From positions 670,853 through 734,852 of the forward strand of contig NZ_JWJG01000028.1 in the NCBI RefSeq assembly GCF_000818395.1: 64,000 nucleotides of DNA, in the 5' to 3' direction. Source of the DNA: Noviherbaspirillum autotrophicum (GTDB lineage Bacteria > Pseudomonadota > Gammaproteobacteria > Burkholderiales > Burkholderiaceae_D). Position 1 is the first letter of the stretch. Every line of letters starts with the position of its first letter. Positions 9,055-17,356 of this stretch are shown in pieces. The position numbers and the translations under genes are program-made. The notes beneath the pieces were generated by a model. That model worked only from the letters and a program-made list of their open reading frames with translations. It had not been told where the DNA came from and made no database searches.

Positions 9055-11190
9055 CTAATGTAATCCGGCATGGCGGTACCACTCCGCGAACTGTGCGCCG
9101 GGCATTGGCCTGGCCAGATAAAATCCTTGCGCGCAATGACAATGGTGCTCCTGCAGGAACTGGAGCACTTGCTGCGACTCCAGCCCTTCGGCCACCACTT
9201 CGATGCCGAGCGAATTGCCGAACGAAATGGCGGCTTCGGTCACCGCGGCGCTCGCTTTGTCGTGCGGCAGCGCCATGATCAGCGTATGGTCGATCTTGAC
9301 CCGGTCGAACGGCAGCCGGCTCAGCCGTTCCAGGGGCGAGTGGCCGACGCCGAAGTCGTCGAGCGTGATGCGCACGCCCAGCGCCTTGAGACGGTCGAGG
9401 GCGGCCAGCGTGTAGGGCGTGCCGCCATTCAGGGTGCGGTCGCTGATTTCGATCCAGAGGTGGGCCGGATCGATCGGACAGCGCGCGATCTGCTGCAGGA
9501 TCGCATCCGGCAGCCCGGCTTCGCGCAGCTGGGACGGCGACAGGTTGATGCCGATGTCGATCGCGGGCAAGCCTTGCTGCTTCCACTCGTCATGCTGCGC
9601 GCAGGCGGTCTGCAGCACCCAGTTGCTCAGCTCGTCGAGGAAACCGCTTTGCTCGGCAATCGCCACGAACATGTCGGGCGACATCGTCACGCCTTGCGGC
9701 GTCGGCCAGCGCAGCAGCGCTTCGGCGGCGATCACGCGCTGCGTGGACAGGTTCACCATCGGCTGGAAATACAGCTGCAGGCTCTGGTGCGCCATGCTTT
9801 CGTGCAGGCGGTGCTGCAGCTGCATCGTGTCCGGCTGCATGGTGCCGTTGTTGCTGTAAAAGCGGTAACCCGCCTTGCCGTGCTGCTTGACGTCATACAT
9901 GGCGGCGTCGGCATGCCGCACCAGCGTCTCGATGTCGGCGCCGTCGCGCGGATACAGGCTGATGCCGATGCTGGGCGACGAATGCAGCACCAGGTCGCCG
10001 ATGTGATACGGCAGGCTGAGCTGGTGCAGCGCATGGGCCGCCGCATGCACCGCGCCCTGCGCGGCGTCGAGCTGGGTGAGGGCAATCAGGAATTCGTCGC
10101 CGCCGATGCGCCCGACCGTGTCCTGCGCGCGAAACGCGCCCTTCAGGCGCAGCGCAACCTCCTTGAGCACTTCGTCGCCGATGTGATGGCCGTAGATGTC
10201 GTTGATCGGCTTGAAGCCGTCGAGGTCGACGAACAGCATGGCGCACATCTTGCCGTTGCGGTGCGCCGCCGACAGCGACTGCTCGGCCAGTTCGAACGTC
10301 AATGCGCGGTTGGGCAGGCCGGTCAGGCGGTCATGCTGCGCGATCAACCGCACCTGTTCCTCGCGCTCCTTGTGGTCGGAAATGTCAATGTGGGTGCCGA
10401 CCATGCGCTGCGGCTGCCCCTGCTCGTCGCGCTGGATCTGCGCCTTGGCCTCGATCCAGCGGTAGGAGCCGTCGCGATGCTGCAGCCGGAACTGCACATG
10501 GTAGTCGGTGCCGCCGCGCTTGAGCTCGGCTTCCAGCCCGGCCAGCACGCGCGCGCGGTCGGCCGGGTGCATGCGCGACTCCCATTCCTCGTAGCGGTTC
10601 GGCAGCTCTTCGTCGCGATAGCCGAGATGGCGCTTCCATTGCGGCGAGAAATACATGTCGTTGCTGCGGATATCCCATTCCCAGAAGCCGAGCCCGGCAA
10701 TCTCGGTCGCCAGCCGCAGCTTGGTTTCGGCGTCGGCCAGCCGCTTCTGGGCCTGTTGCTGCCCCGTCATGCGCGCCTGCCATTCAAGCGACACGTCGCT
10801 CAGCATTTCGATCGCCCTGATCGTGCGGCCCTGACCATCTTTCACCGGAGACGCGGCGACGCGCAGGCAACCGCGGCTGCCGTCGCTACGCACATACAAC
10901 ATTTCTTTCGAGTACACCGTTTCGCCCTGCAAGGCCCGCGCCATGGGATATTCGTCAGGAGTATAGGGCGTGCCATTCTCATGGATCGCGCGATAGCGCG
11001 CCGCCTCGTCATTGCTGTGGTGATCAACGGCAATCGGATTTCCCAGTAGCGCCGCTCCGGCTCGGTTCATGAAAAGCAGTTTCCCCGACCCGCTTTCCGC
11101 CATCAGGATGCCAGCAGGCACTTGGTCCAGGATGCCCGCCAGTTCCCGGTAGCGGGCCGGGATGTCACGTACGGTTTTGTCGAGGAACAT
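9055..11190 (-). CDS. PAS-GGDEF-EAL bifunctional c-di-GMP protein
   Basis: 711 residues, soluble. There are two PAS domains (about 15-130 and 160-275, the second with the PAC-type HRDGSYRWIEAKAQ), a GGDEF domain (intact GGDEF preceded by RAQD, an I-site) and a C-terminal EAL domain. The EAL domain keeps AAEALLRW, DDFGVG and AEGLE, so both cyclase and phosphodiesterase motifs look intact. The ATG at 11190 has no strong ribosome site. It is divergent from the next PAS-GGDEF-EAL gene across a 180-bp gap and 85 bp upstream of phaC on the same strand. Net activity cannot be predicted. Confidence 0.93.
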   Translation of the reverse strand: MFLDKTVRDIPARYRELAGILDQVPAGILMAESGSGKLLFMNRAGAALLGNPIAVDHHSNDEAARYRAIHENGTPYTPDEYPMARALQGETVYSKEMLYVRSDGSRGCLRVAASPVKDGQGRTIRAIEMLSDVSLEWQARMTGQQQAQKRLADAETKLRLATEIAGLGFWEWDIRSNDMYFSPQWKRHLGYRDEELPNRYEEWESRMHPADRARVLAGLEAELKRGGTDYHVQFRLQHRDGSYRWIEAKAQIQRDEQGQPQRMVGTHIDISDHKEREEQVRLIAQHDRLTGLPNRALTFELAEQSLSAAHRNGKMCAMLFVDLDGFKPINDIYGHHIGDEVLKEVALRLKGAFRAQDTVGRIGGDEFLIALTQLDAAQGAVHAAAHALHQLSLPYHIGDLVLHSSPSIGISLYPRDGADIETLVRHADAAMYDVKQHGKAGYRFYSNNGTMQPDTMQLQHRLHESMAHQSLQLYFQPMVNLSTQRVIAAEALLRWPTPQGVTMSPDMFVAIAEQSGFLDELSNWVLQTACAQHDEWKQQGLPAIDIGINLSPSQLREAGLPDAILQQIARCPIDPAHLWIEISDRTLNGGTPYTLAALDRLKALGVRITLDDFGVGHSPLERLSRLPFDRVKIDHTLIMALPHDKASAAVTEAAISFGNSLGIEVVAEGLESQQVLQFLQEHHCHCAQGFYLARPMPGAQFAEWYRHAGLH

Positions 11191-11370
11191 GGCGCGTCAT
11201 GCCCAATGGATTGTCTGGTAATAGACATGAAAAAAGTTGCTCGGTTTCGCCGCGCCGCAGCAAAGGCAGCGCGGTCTGCGTTACGTCATATAGATGGTTG
11301 TTTTGCTTGAGTGATCGGCGGTTGCAAAACGGCGGTCGGGATTTCCCCGCGAAACTTGGCCGGTGCAACG

Positions 11371-14337
11371 ATGTCAGATCGTTATCTGTGTGCACGCGGC
11401 GGTGACGACCCATTCATGAAACTTTTGTTCCAAGAGGCACAACAGGCTGAAAACCTCTATCGCCTGATTCTCGACAATGCCCTCGACGCATTCATCGCCA
11501 TCGATCAGCAAAGCCAGATCCTCGACTGGAGCGTGCAGGCGGAAAAAACCTTTGGCTGGAGCAAGCAGGAAGTGCTTGGCCGCCCGCTGGCCGACACCAT
11601 CATTCCGCAGCGCTACCGCGCCGCCCATCTGGAAGGCGTCCGGCGCTACCTGGCCCACGGCAGCGGGCGCTTCCTGAATCGCCGCGTCGAAATTTCCGCC
11701 TGCCACAAAGACCAGCACGAAATTCCGGTCGAACTGGCGGTCACGCCGATCCGCACGTCCGAGCGGGTGATCTTCTTTGCTTCGCTGCGCGACATTTCGG
11801 AGCGCCGCGCACTGGAAGACGAAGTACGCCGCCAGGCCAACATCACCCGCTCGATCATCGACAGCATGGCGGCCGCGGTCGCCGTGGCCGATCCGTCCGG
11901 GCAGCTCGTGCTGGTCAATCCGGCCGCGCAGCGCCTGCTCCATCTCGAACCGGCCGACCATGCGCCGGAACAGTTCTTTCATTCCTTCCGCCTGCTGCAG
12001 CCGGATGGAAGGACGGAATACCCGGAGAGCGAGCGGCCGATGGCGCGCGCGCTGCGCGGCGAAGCGGTCGACGGCTTTCTGGCATTGGTTTGCCACGACG
12101 CCTCGCCCGACGACGTCTGGGTCAGCTGCAATGCGCGCCCGCTGGTCGACGAGCGCGGCGCGCCGGCCGGCGGCGTGGTGGTGTTCCATGACGTGACCGA
12201 ACTGCGCCGCCGCGCGGAAGAGAGCGCACTGCAGGCGCGGCGCCTGCAGGAGCAGGCCAGCCTGCTCGACCTGGCGCATGACGCGATCATGGTGCGCACC
12301 ATGGACGACGTCATCACCTACTGGAACCGCAGCGCGGAAAAGCTGTACGGCTACAGCAAGGACGAGGCGACCGGCACGGTCAGCCACGTACTGCTCAAAA
12401 CGCGATTCCCCACGCCGCTCGAGCGTATCCGCGCCAACATGCGCGAGCAGCACTACTGGGAAGGCGAGCTGATCCACTTCAGCAAGGCCGGCAAGGAAGT
12501 CGTCGTGTTCAGCCAGTGGGCGCTGGAGGTCAATGAGTCGGGGCCGTCGCGTTACCTCGAAATCAATACCGACATCACGCAGGCCCGGCAGACCGAGCGC
12601 GCGCTGCGCGAATCGCAGCAGGATTTCCGCGCGCTGGTGGAGGCGTCGACCGATTACGCCATCGTGATGATGGATCCGGACGGAGGCATCCTGAGCTGGA
12701 ATTCCGGTGCGCAAATCATGTTCGGCTTTTCGGCGCAGGAAGCCGTCGGCCAGAATGCCGCACGCCTGTTTACGCCGGAAGACCGGGAGGGCGGCGAGCC
12801 CCAACATGAGCTGGACGAAGCCAGGAACGTCGGCCGCGCCGAGGACGAGCGCTGGCACCTGCGGCGCGACGGCACGCGCTTTTGGGCCGCCGGCGTGGTC
12901 ACGCCGCTGTGGCACGACGACGGCACGCTGCGCGGCTTCGTGAAGATCATGCGCGACCAGACCCGGCGCCACCTGGACGAGGAGCAGACGCAGTTCCTCG
13001 CCAATCACGACGGCTTGACCGGCCTGCCGAACCGCGTGTATTTCAGTAACCAGCTGCACAAGGCGATCGCGCTGTCGGAGCGCAATGACGTGCCGCTGGC
13101 GGTGCTGCTGCTCGACCTGGATCGCTTCAAGCAAGTCAACGACACGCTCGGCCATCACGCCGGCGACCTGCTGCTCAAGGAAGTGGCATTGCGCATCCTG
13201 TCGTCGGTGCGCGAAACCGATTTCGTCGCGCGCCTGGGCGGCGACGAATTCGTGATCATCCAGAAGGATGTCACGCAACCGGATGCGTCCGAAACCCTCG
13301 CCAGGAAGCTGATCCTCGAAATGGGCCGGCCTTACCAGATCGATTCGCACGAAGTCATCAGCGGCACCAGCATCGGCATCAGCCTGTATCCGGGCGACGC
13401 GCACAACTCGGTCGACCTGATCAAGCGCGCCGACCTGGCGCTGTATCGCGCGAAAAGCGCGGGACGCCATACCTATCAGTTCTACACCCCCGACCTGTTT
13501 GCCGCGCAGGCCTGGAAGAAGGACCGCGAGGCTGCCCTGCGCAGCGCGCTGCTGCACGACCAGTTCGAGCTGCATTACCTGCCGCAGGTCGAACTCGACA
13601 GCTGGAAGATATCGACGGTGGAAGCGCTGCTGCGCTGGAAGGCGACCGAGATGGAGCTGGTGCTGCCGCAGGACTTTTTGGACATCGCCGAAGACAGCGG
13701 CTTGATCGTCGAGATCGGCGAGTGGGTGCTGCGTCGCGCCTGCCGGCAATTGCGCGAATGGCAGCTGCATGGCTTGAGCGAGTTGAGCCTGTCGATCAAC
13801 TGTTCGGCGCGCCAGTTCCGCGATCCGAAGTTCGTCACCAAGATTCCCTCCATCGCCGATGACGCCGGAGTCGCTTACTCCAGCCTGGAGCTGGAAGTGC
13901 CGGAAGCGTTGCTGGCGCAGCATCCGGAAATCAAGGCGCAACTGACCGAGCTGCGCGCGCTCGGCATGCGCGTGACGATCGACAATTTCGGCACCGGCGC
14001 CACCGCGCTGGTGGACTTGAAGGATTTCCAGATCGATGCGCTGAAAATCGACAAGGCCTTCGTGCAGCATTTGCCACACCGGCGCGAGGATTCCGCCATT
14101 GCCTCGGCCATCATCAGCCTGGCCCACAACCTCGGCATCAAGGTCGGAGCCGGCGGCGTGGAAACAGCGGAGCAGCTGGCGTACCTGAAGGCGCGCGACT
14201 GTACCAGCGCACAAGGCTTCATCTTCAGCCCGCCGCTGCCGGCGGACAAGATCGAGGAACTGATGCTCACTGGAAGTTGGTCACGCATTAACCGCTGGGG
14301 AGGCAGCGAGGCAGCGGGCGTGCCGGACCTGCATTAG
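11371..14337 (+). CDS. Multi-PAS GGDEF protein with degenerate EAL domain
   Basis: 988 residues from the ATG at 11371; a GTG at 11311 and an ATG at 11416 are in frame, and no ribosome site decides between them. Four PAS domains fill the first 540 residues, the first opening with LYRLILDNALDAFIAID. The GGDEF domain has intact GGDEF with RETD I-site. In the EAL domain the first signature (VEALLRW) remains, but the DDFGTG motif reads DNFGTG (N872) and the catalytic AEGVE reads AGGVE (G928 replacing Glu). The domain is therefore expected to be a c-di-GMP sensor or inert scaffold rather than a phosphodiesterase. Net prediction: diguanylate cyclase. Confidence 0.92.
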   Translation: MSDRYLCARGGDDPFMKLLFQEAQQAENLYRLILDNALDAFIAIDQQSQILDWSVQAEKTFGWSKQEVLGRPLADTIIPQRYRAAHLEGVRRYLAHGSGRFLNRRVEISACHKDQHEIPVELAVTPIRTSERVIFFASLRDISERRALEDEVRRQANITRSIIDSMAAAVAVADPSGQLVLVNPAAQRLLHLEPADHAPEQFFHSFRLLQPDGRTEYPESERPMARALRGEAVDGFLALVCHDASPDDVWVSCNARPLVDERGAPAGGVVVFHDVTELRRRAEESALQARRLQEQASLLDLAHDAIMVRTMDDVITYWNRSAEKLYGYSKDEATGTVSHVLLKTRFPTPLERIRANMREQHYWEGELIHFSKAGKEVVVFSQWALEVNESGPSRYLEINTDITQARQTERALRESQQDFRALVEASTDYAIVMMDPDGGILSWNSGAQIMFGFSAQEAVGQNAARLFTPEDREGGEPQHELDEARNVGRAEDERWHLRRDGTRFWAAGVVTPLWHDDGTLRGFVKIMRDQTRRHLDEEQTQFLANHDGLTGLPNRVYFSNQLHKAIALSERNDVPLAVLLLDLDRFKQVNDTLGHHAGDLLLKEVALRILSSVRETDFVARLGGDEFVIIQKDVTQPDASETLARKLILEMGRPYQIDSHEVISGTSIGISLYPGDAHNSVDLIKRADLALYRAKSAGRHTYQFYTPDLFAAQAWKKDREAALRSALLHDQFELHYLPQVELDSWKISTVEALLRWKATEMELVLPQDFLDIAEDSGLIVEIGEWVLRRACRQLREWQLHGLSELSLSINCSARQFRDPKFVTKIPSIADDAGVAYSSLELEVPEALLAQHPEIKAQLTELRALGMRVTIDNFGTGATALVDLKDFQIDALKIDKAFVQHLPHRREDSAIASAIISLAHNLGIKVGAGGVETAEQLAYLKARDCTSAQGFIFSPPLPADKIEELMLTGSWSRINRWGGSEAAGVPDLH

Positions 14338-14591
14338 CAAAATGCCATCGTGTGGATGCGCACATGTGGCATGCCGGCGTGACATATCTCGGAAATGTCC
14401 TACGCGGATCGTTGTTTCCCTGACGGAGATTTTCAGCCGCATGCGGATGGTGGAACGGGCACGGGATTGCGATACTGCTGCATCGGGTTGCCGACGGTGC
14501 GCGTCGCTCTGCGGCGTGCCATCGATAACCCGGCATCGGCATTCCGCTATCTCACCCCTCTCTGTCCAATCAGAATATCAGGAGACCCGCC
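14338..14591. other. Intergenic region upstream of the Crp/Fnr gene
   Basis: 254 bp with no convincing ORF, terminator or recognisable operator. It presumably holds the promoter of the Crp/Fnr-type gene and the 3' end of the c-di-GMP gene. Confidence 0.4.
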
Positions 14592-15431
14592 TTGCACAAT
14601 CACATCGCTGATTTTTCCTCCGTATCGGTCAACCCGGCGATTCTTGCCGACACAGGCTTGCAGCGCACGTCCAGGCTCTGGTCGACGCTCAAGGAAGTAT
14701 GCAGCCTGCTGCGCATTCCCGACGATGCCTCCTACGGGCAGCACGACACGCTGTTCCAGCATGTGCAGTTCAAGGCCGGCCAGCGCATCCATACCATCGG
14801 CCAGCCGTTCGACATGCTGTATGTCGTCAACTCCGGTTTCCTCAAGACGGTGGCCATCGATGTGTTCGGCAACGAGCAGGTGCTCAGCTTCCCTATGAAG
14901 GGCGATCTGTTCGGAGTCGACGGCATCCACGGCAAGCGCTACGAATCGGAAGCGGTTGCGCTGTCCAACTGCGACGTCATCCTGCTGCCGTTCAAGAAGT
15001 TCACGTCGATCGGCAAGGTGCATCCGGAGCTGGAAACGGCGATCTATTCAGTCATGAGCCGCGAGCTGATCCGCGAACAGGCCATGGTCAGCATGCTTGG
15101 CTCGCTGTCGGCAGAAGCGCGCGTGGCCCGCTTCCTGGTGAACCTGTCGGAGCGGTTTGCCGAGATGGGTTACTCGGGGCGCCAATTCAATCTGCGCATG
15201 ACGCGCCATGAAATCGGCAGCTATCTTGGCCTCACGCTGGAGACGGTCAGCCGCACGCTGTCGGCCTTCAATGAAATCGGCTTGATCACGGTCGACCAGC
15301 GCGCCATCGAACTCAAGGATTTCTCCGCGCTGCGCACGCTGCGCCGCCTGCCGCCTTCGCGCGGGCGCGCCAAACAACTCGCCGCCAATGCCCTTGCGGC
15401 GAGCCCGGAGGGGCAAGTCACGGCGGCTTGA
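14592..15431 (+). CDS. Crp/Fnr family transcriptional regulator
   Basis: 279 residues. The start is probably TTG (14592), preceded by AGGAGA with good spacing; no ATG in frame fits the family N-terminus. Residues about 55-150 form the cyclic-nucleotide-binding-type beta barrel (FKAGQRIHTIGQPFDMLYVV), then a long dimer helix, then a winged HTH with GSYLGLTLETVSRTLSAF. The ExxSR pattern in the recognition helix is that of FNR and suggests TTGAT half-sites. Only two cysteines are present (near residues 37 and 129), too few for the FNR 4Fe-4S cluster, so it is unlikely to sense oxygen that way. It lies upstream of the Tad pilus operon and could control it; this is inference. Confidence 0.9.
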   Translation: MHNHIADFSSVSVNPAILADTGLQRTSRLWSTLKEVCSLLRIPDDASYGQHDTLFQHVQFKAGQRIHTIGQPFDMLYVVNSGFLKTVAIDVFGNEQVLSFPMKGDLFGVDGIHGKRYESEAVALSNCDVILLPFKKFTSIGKVHPELETAIYSVMSRELIREQAMVSMLGSLSAEARVARFLVNLSERFAEMGYSGRQFNLRMTRHEIGSYLGLTLETVSRTLSAFNEIGLITVDQRAIELKDFSALRTLRRLPPSRGRAKQLAANALAASPEGQVTAA

Positions 15432-16074
15432 TAGAGTGCGCCGCTGGTCGGCGCACGCCCGTGCGCCATGCTTCTCCATGAATTGCTGCCGGGGAGCGAC
15501 ACGACCAGCAGCGATGTACCGGTGACGACGATGACAATTTCAAAGTTGCCGCCAATGCGATTCGGTGACTTCGCAAGGTGTGCCTGCGCAGGGGAGGACG
15601 GCCTGTTTTCGATAGAGAAGCGAGCGTTCAACGTCATAGGCAGCACGTGCCTGCCGCCCCGCGTGTAAATTTCCTGCTGAGCCTGGCCTGACACCGCGCA
15701 GGTTTTCGGTCAGTGCCGGTGCCATTCGTTGCACAGGCTGCCATGCGCAGCCGGAAGACCAGGCCAAGCTTCTCGTCTTGGTCTCGCTGCACTCACCATT
15801 CATCGCGTCGCAGGCACATCTTTCTGAGTGCAACAAATGATTTGCTAGTTTTTCTCGCGCAGGCATTGCAGGTATTCGCAGCTTCGCCTTCTTCAACCTT
15901 CGCAGGGCATCCTTGCTCGCGATGCGCGTGCGCTCGAATCCAATGGAACCCCGACAAATTGATGAATGACGCCGTGCTGTCGCGCTACATGTCGACACGC
16001 GTCCATATCCATGATGAGGCATTGAAAATACATGTCTGCAATTAAATAGCGCGTATAAGAATTTCGTCCAATTT

Positions 16075-16108
16075 CATGTTTTAGCCCGCCAGTAAAGGCT
16101 AAAACATG
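16075..16108. repeat. Perfect 12-bp inverted repeat upstream of flp
   Basis: CATGTTTTAGCC (16075-16086), 10-bp spacer, GGCTAAAACATG (16097-16108). The arms match without mismatch. It could be an operator for a dimeric regulator or an RNA hairpin; no T-run follows on either strand that would favour a terminator. Confidence 0.6.
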
Positions 16109-16219
16109 TATCGCGCGTATCCTTTCTTCTCTTCCAAGGCACGAATTTTTCCTCCAGAAAATGTTGATCTGGGTCATTCTCTTTCGCATCTAAAGCGCGA
16201 AGAATGAAGACGTACCTGA

Positions 16220-16245
16220 TGCAAGCACAGACTCATTAGCTTGCA
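16220..16245. promoter_or_regulatory. Putative operator close to flp
   Basis: TGCAAGC (16220-16226), 12-bp spacer, GCTTGCA (16239-16245), a perfect repeat centred about 85 bp before the pilin start. Position and symmetry suggest a transcription-factor site; the protein is unknown. Confidence 0.4.
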
Positions 16246-16317
16246 CTGAAGCTCGTGCTTCATCGGGGCCGGAGCCCGGCGCCATGCGTCGGATTTGTTA
16301 GACAACAGGAGAAAAAA

Positions 16318-16536
16318 ATGAAGAAACTGATGACTGCAATGAAGGCCTTTTGGAACGATGAAGAAGGCGCCACCGCCATCGAGTACGGCCTGATTGCGGC
16401 GTTGATCGCCGTGGTGATTCTGGCTGCCGTATCGACGATCGGCACAAATCTGAACACCGTGTTCGAGAAAATCGGCAAGTGTATCGGCGGCGATAAAGCG
16501 AGCTGTGGAATCTCCACGCCTAGCACTGGCGGCTAA
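16318..16536 (+). CDS. flp: Flp family type IVb pilin
   Basis: 72-residue major pilin precursor. Its short leader ends in EEG, followed by ATAIEYGLIAALIAVV, the type IVb processing site (G before A, with Glu at +5 and Tyr at +6) and hydrophobic spine. The ATG at 16318 follows AGGAGA; an upstream in-frame start at 16255 would only add a leader unlike any pilin. First gene of the Tad locus. The subunits assemble into bundled adhesive fibres after cleavage by the prepilin peptidase encoded next. Two Cys near the C-terminus (KCIGGDKASCG) may form a disulfide. Confidence 0.95.
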   Translation: MKKLMTAMKAFWNDEEGATAIEYGLIAALIAVVILAAVSTIGTNLNTVFEKIGKCIGGDKASCGISTPSTGG

Positions 16537-16756
16537 TTCACGCAGCGATCTTCGAGCGGGGTCGCATCTCGTTATGTCGATCCCTAACCCGTTCGGGCGA
16601 GGTCATCTCACGGAGGATGACATCGCTTGAGCGCGGCGCGAGGTCCAGGGAGCTAAGGCAGGGCGAAAGATTTTCTCCTTGGCTGTTCATATAAAGCGAA
16701 AGATGGCTGCGCTCGTGCTTGTTCCCAACGAGCCATCTCGATAGAAGAAGAAAAAA
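16537..16756. other. Intergenic region between flp and prepilin peptidase gene
   Basis: 220 bp without a gene. A 6-bp inverted repeat (GTCATC 16602-16607 / GATGAC 16616-16621) could form an RNA hairpin that partly terminates transcription or stabilises the flp message, which would explain high pilin expression relative to downstream genes. Confidence 0.35.
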
Positions 16757-17302
16757 ATGGAAATCAGCGCAGCACGCCTCATCATCCTGGCCGGTGTCAT
16801 CGCCGCCAGTGTGTGCCACGACATTCGTGCAAAAAGAATCCCTAATCGCGTGATTATTTTCGGCGCATTGGCGGGCCTGGCGAGCAGCGTTCTGCCGGGC
16901 TCCATCGGGCTGGCGCAATCGCTCGGCGGGCTGGGAATGGGACTGGCGATGTTAATGCCGCTGTATGCGCTGCGTGCGATGGGCGCCGGCGATGTGAAGC
17001 TGATGGCGGTCGCTGGCGCGTTCCTCGGTATCGAGACCACTTTTTTCTCCGCATTGTTTGCCTTTGCCGCAGGCGGCTTGCTGGCGCTTGTCTACAGCGC
17101 CTATGCCGGCGCGTTCGGGCAGACCATGCGCAACTTGAAAATGTTCATCTTTCACTCTGCAGTGCGCGTGGCTGGCGGGCGCCTGCCCAATGCAGGCGAC
17201 ATGGCGCTCGGCGGGGAACGCATGCCGTATTCGCTGGCCATCGCAGGCGGTGTTGGTACGTATTTGGCAGTCCGTTTTTACACCGCGGGTGTGCTTGTTT
17301 AG
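16757..17302 (+). CDS. cpaA: Tad prepilin peptidase (TadV/CpaA, A24 family)
   Basis: 181-residue inner-membrane aspartyl protease with several hydrophobic segments. It cleaves Flp and the TadE/TadF pseudopilins. The two catalytic Asp are visible in SVCHDIRAKRIPN and in MGAGDVKLM (the GD motif). It lacks the N-terminal methylase domain of PilD, as expected for this branch. The ATG follows a purine-rich GAAGAAGAAAAAA. The RBS is unusual, but the family N-terminus fits. Confidence 0.93.
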   Translation: MEISAARLIILAGVIAASVCHDIRAKRIPNRVIIFGALAGLASSVLPGSIGLAQSLGGLGMGLAMLMPLYALRAMGAGDVKLMAVAGAFLGIETTFFSALFAFAAGGLLALVYSAYAGAFGQTMRNLKMFIFHSAVRVAGGRLPNAGDMALGGERMPYSLAIAGGVGTYLAVRFYTAGVLV

Positions 17303-17356
17303 CGCCCGTGGGCGGCTTACCGCGCGCAGTCCCGGCGCAAACGAAAGGACGAGAAC

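Larger units (their letters stand above)
15432..16317. other. 886-bp non-coding region upstream of flp
   Basis: No ORF here has codon use or similarity that convinces. The stretch from about 15960 is AT-richer than its surroundings. Structured elements are a perfect 12-bp inverted repeat at 16075-16108, an FNR-like TTGAT-N4-GTCAT at 16164-16177, and a perfect 7-bp inverted repeat with 12-bp spacer at 16220-16245. It probably carries the Tad operon control region and possibly an unannotated small RNA. Confidence 0.55.

Noticed and set aside
9070-11049. 659-codon plus-strand frame opposite the PAS-GGDEF-EAL gene
   Set aside because: Same artefact of high-GC antisense reading; no domain.
11374-14214. 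946-codon open frame on the minus strand opposite the multi-PAS GGDEF gene
   Set aside because: Arg/Gln/His-rich translation without any domain. It is the mirror of a GC-rich real gene whose plus-strand product has clear PAS, GGDEF and EAL motifs.
15540-16022. 160-codon minus-strand frame in the flp upstream region
   Set aside because: Cys/Arg-rich composition, no ribosome site, no family similarity; the frame is probably chance.
15713-16045. 110-codon plus-strand frame in the flp upstream region
   Set aside because: No ribosome site, low-complexity start, no domain; treated as non-coding.
16136-16160. Possible sigma-54 promoter (AGGCAC followed by T-rich stretch) upstream of flp
   Set aside because: The -12 GC is missing at the required distance, so the element does not meet the GG-N10-GC rule.
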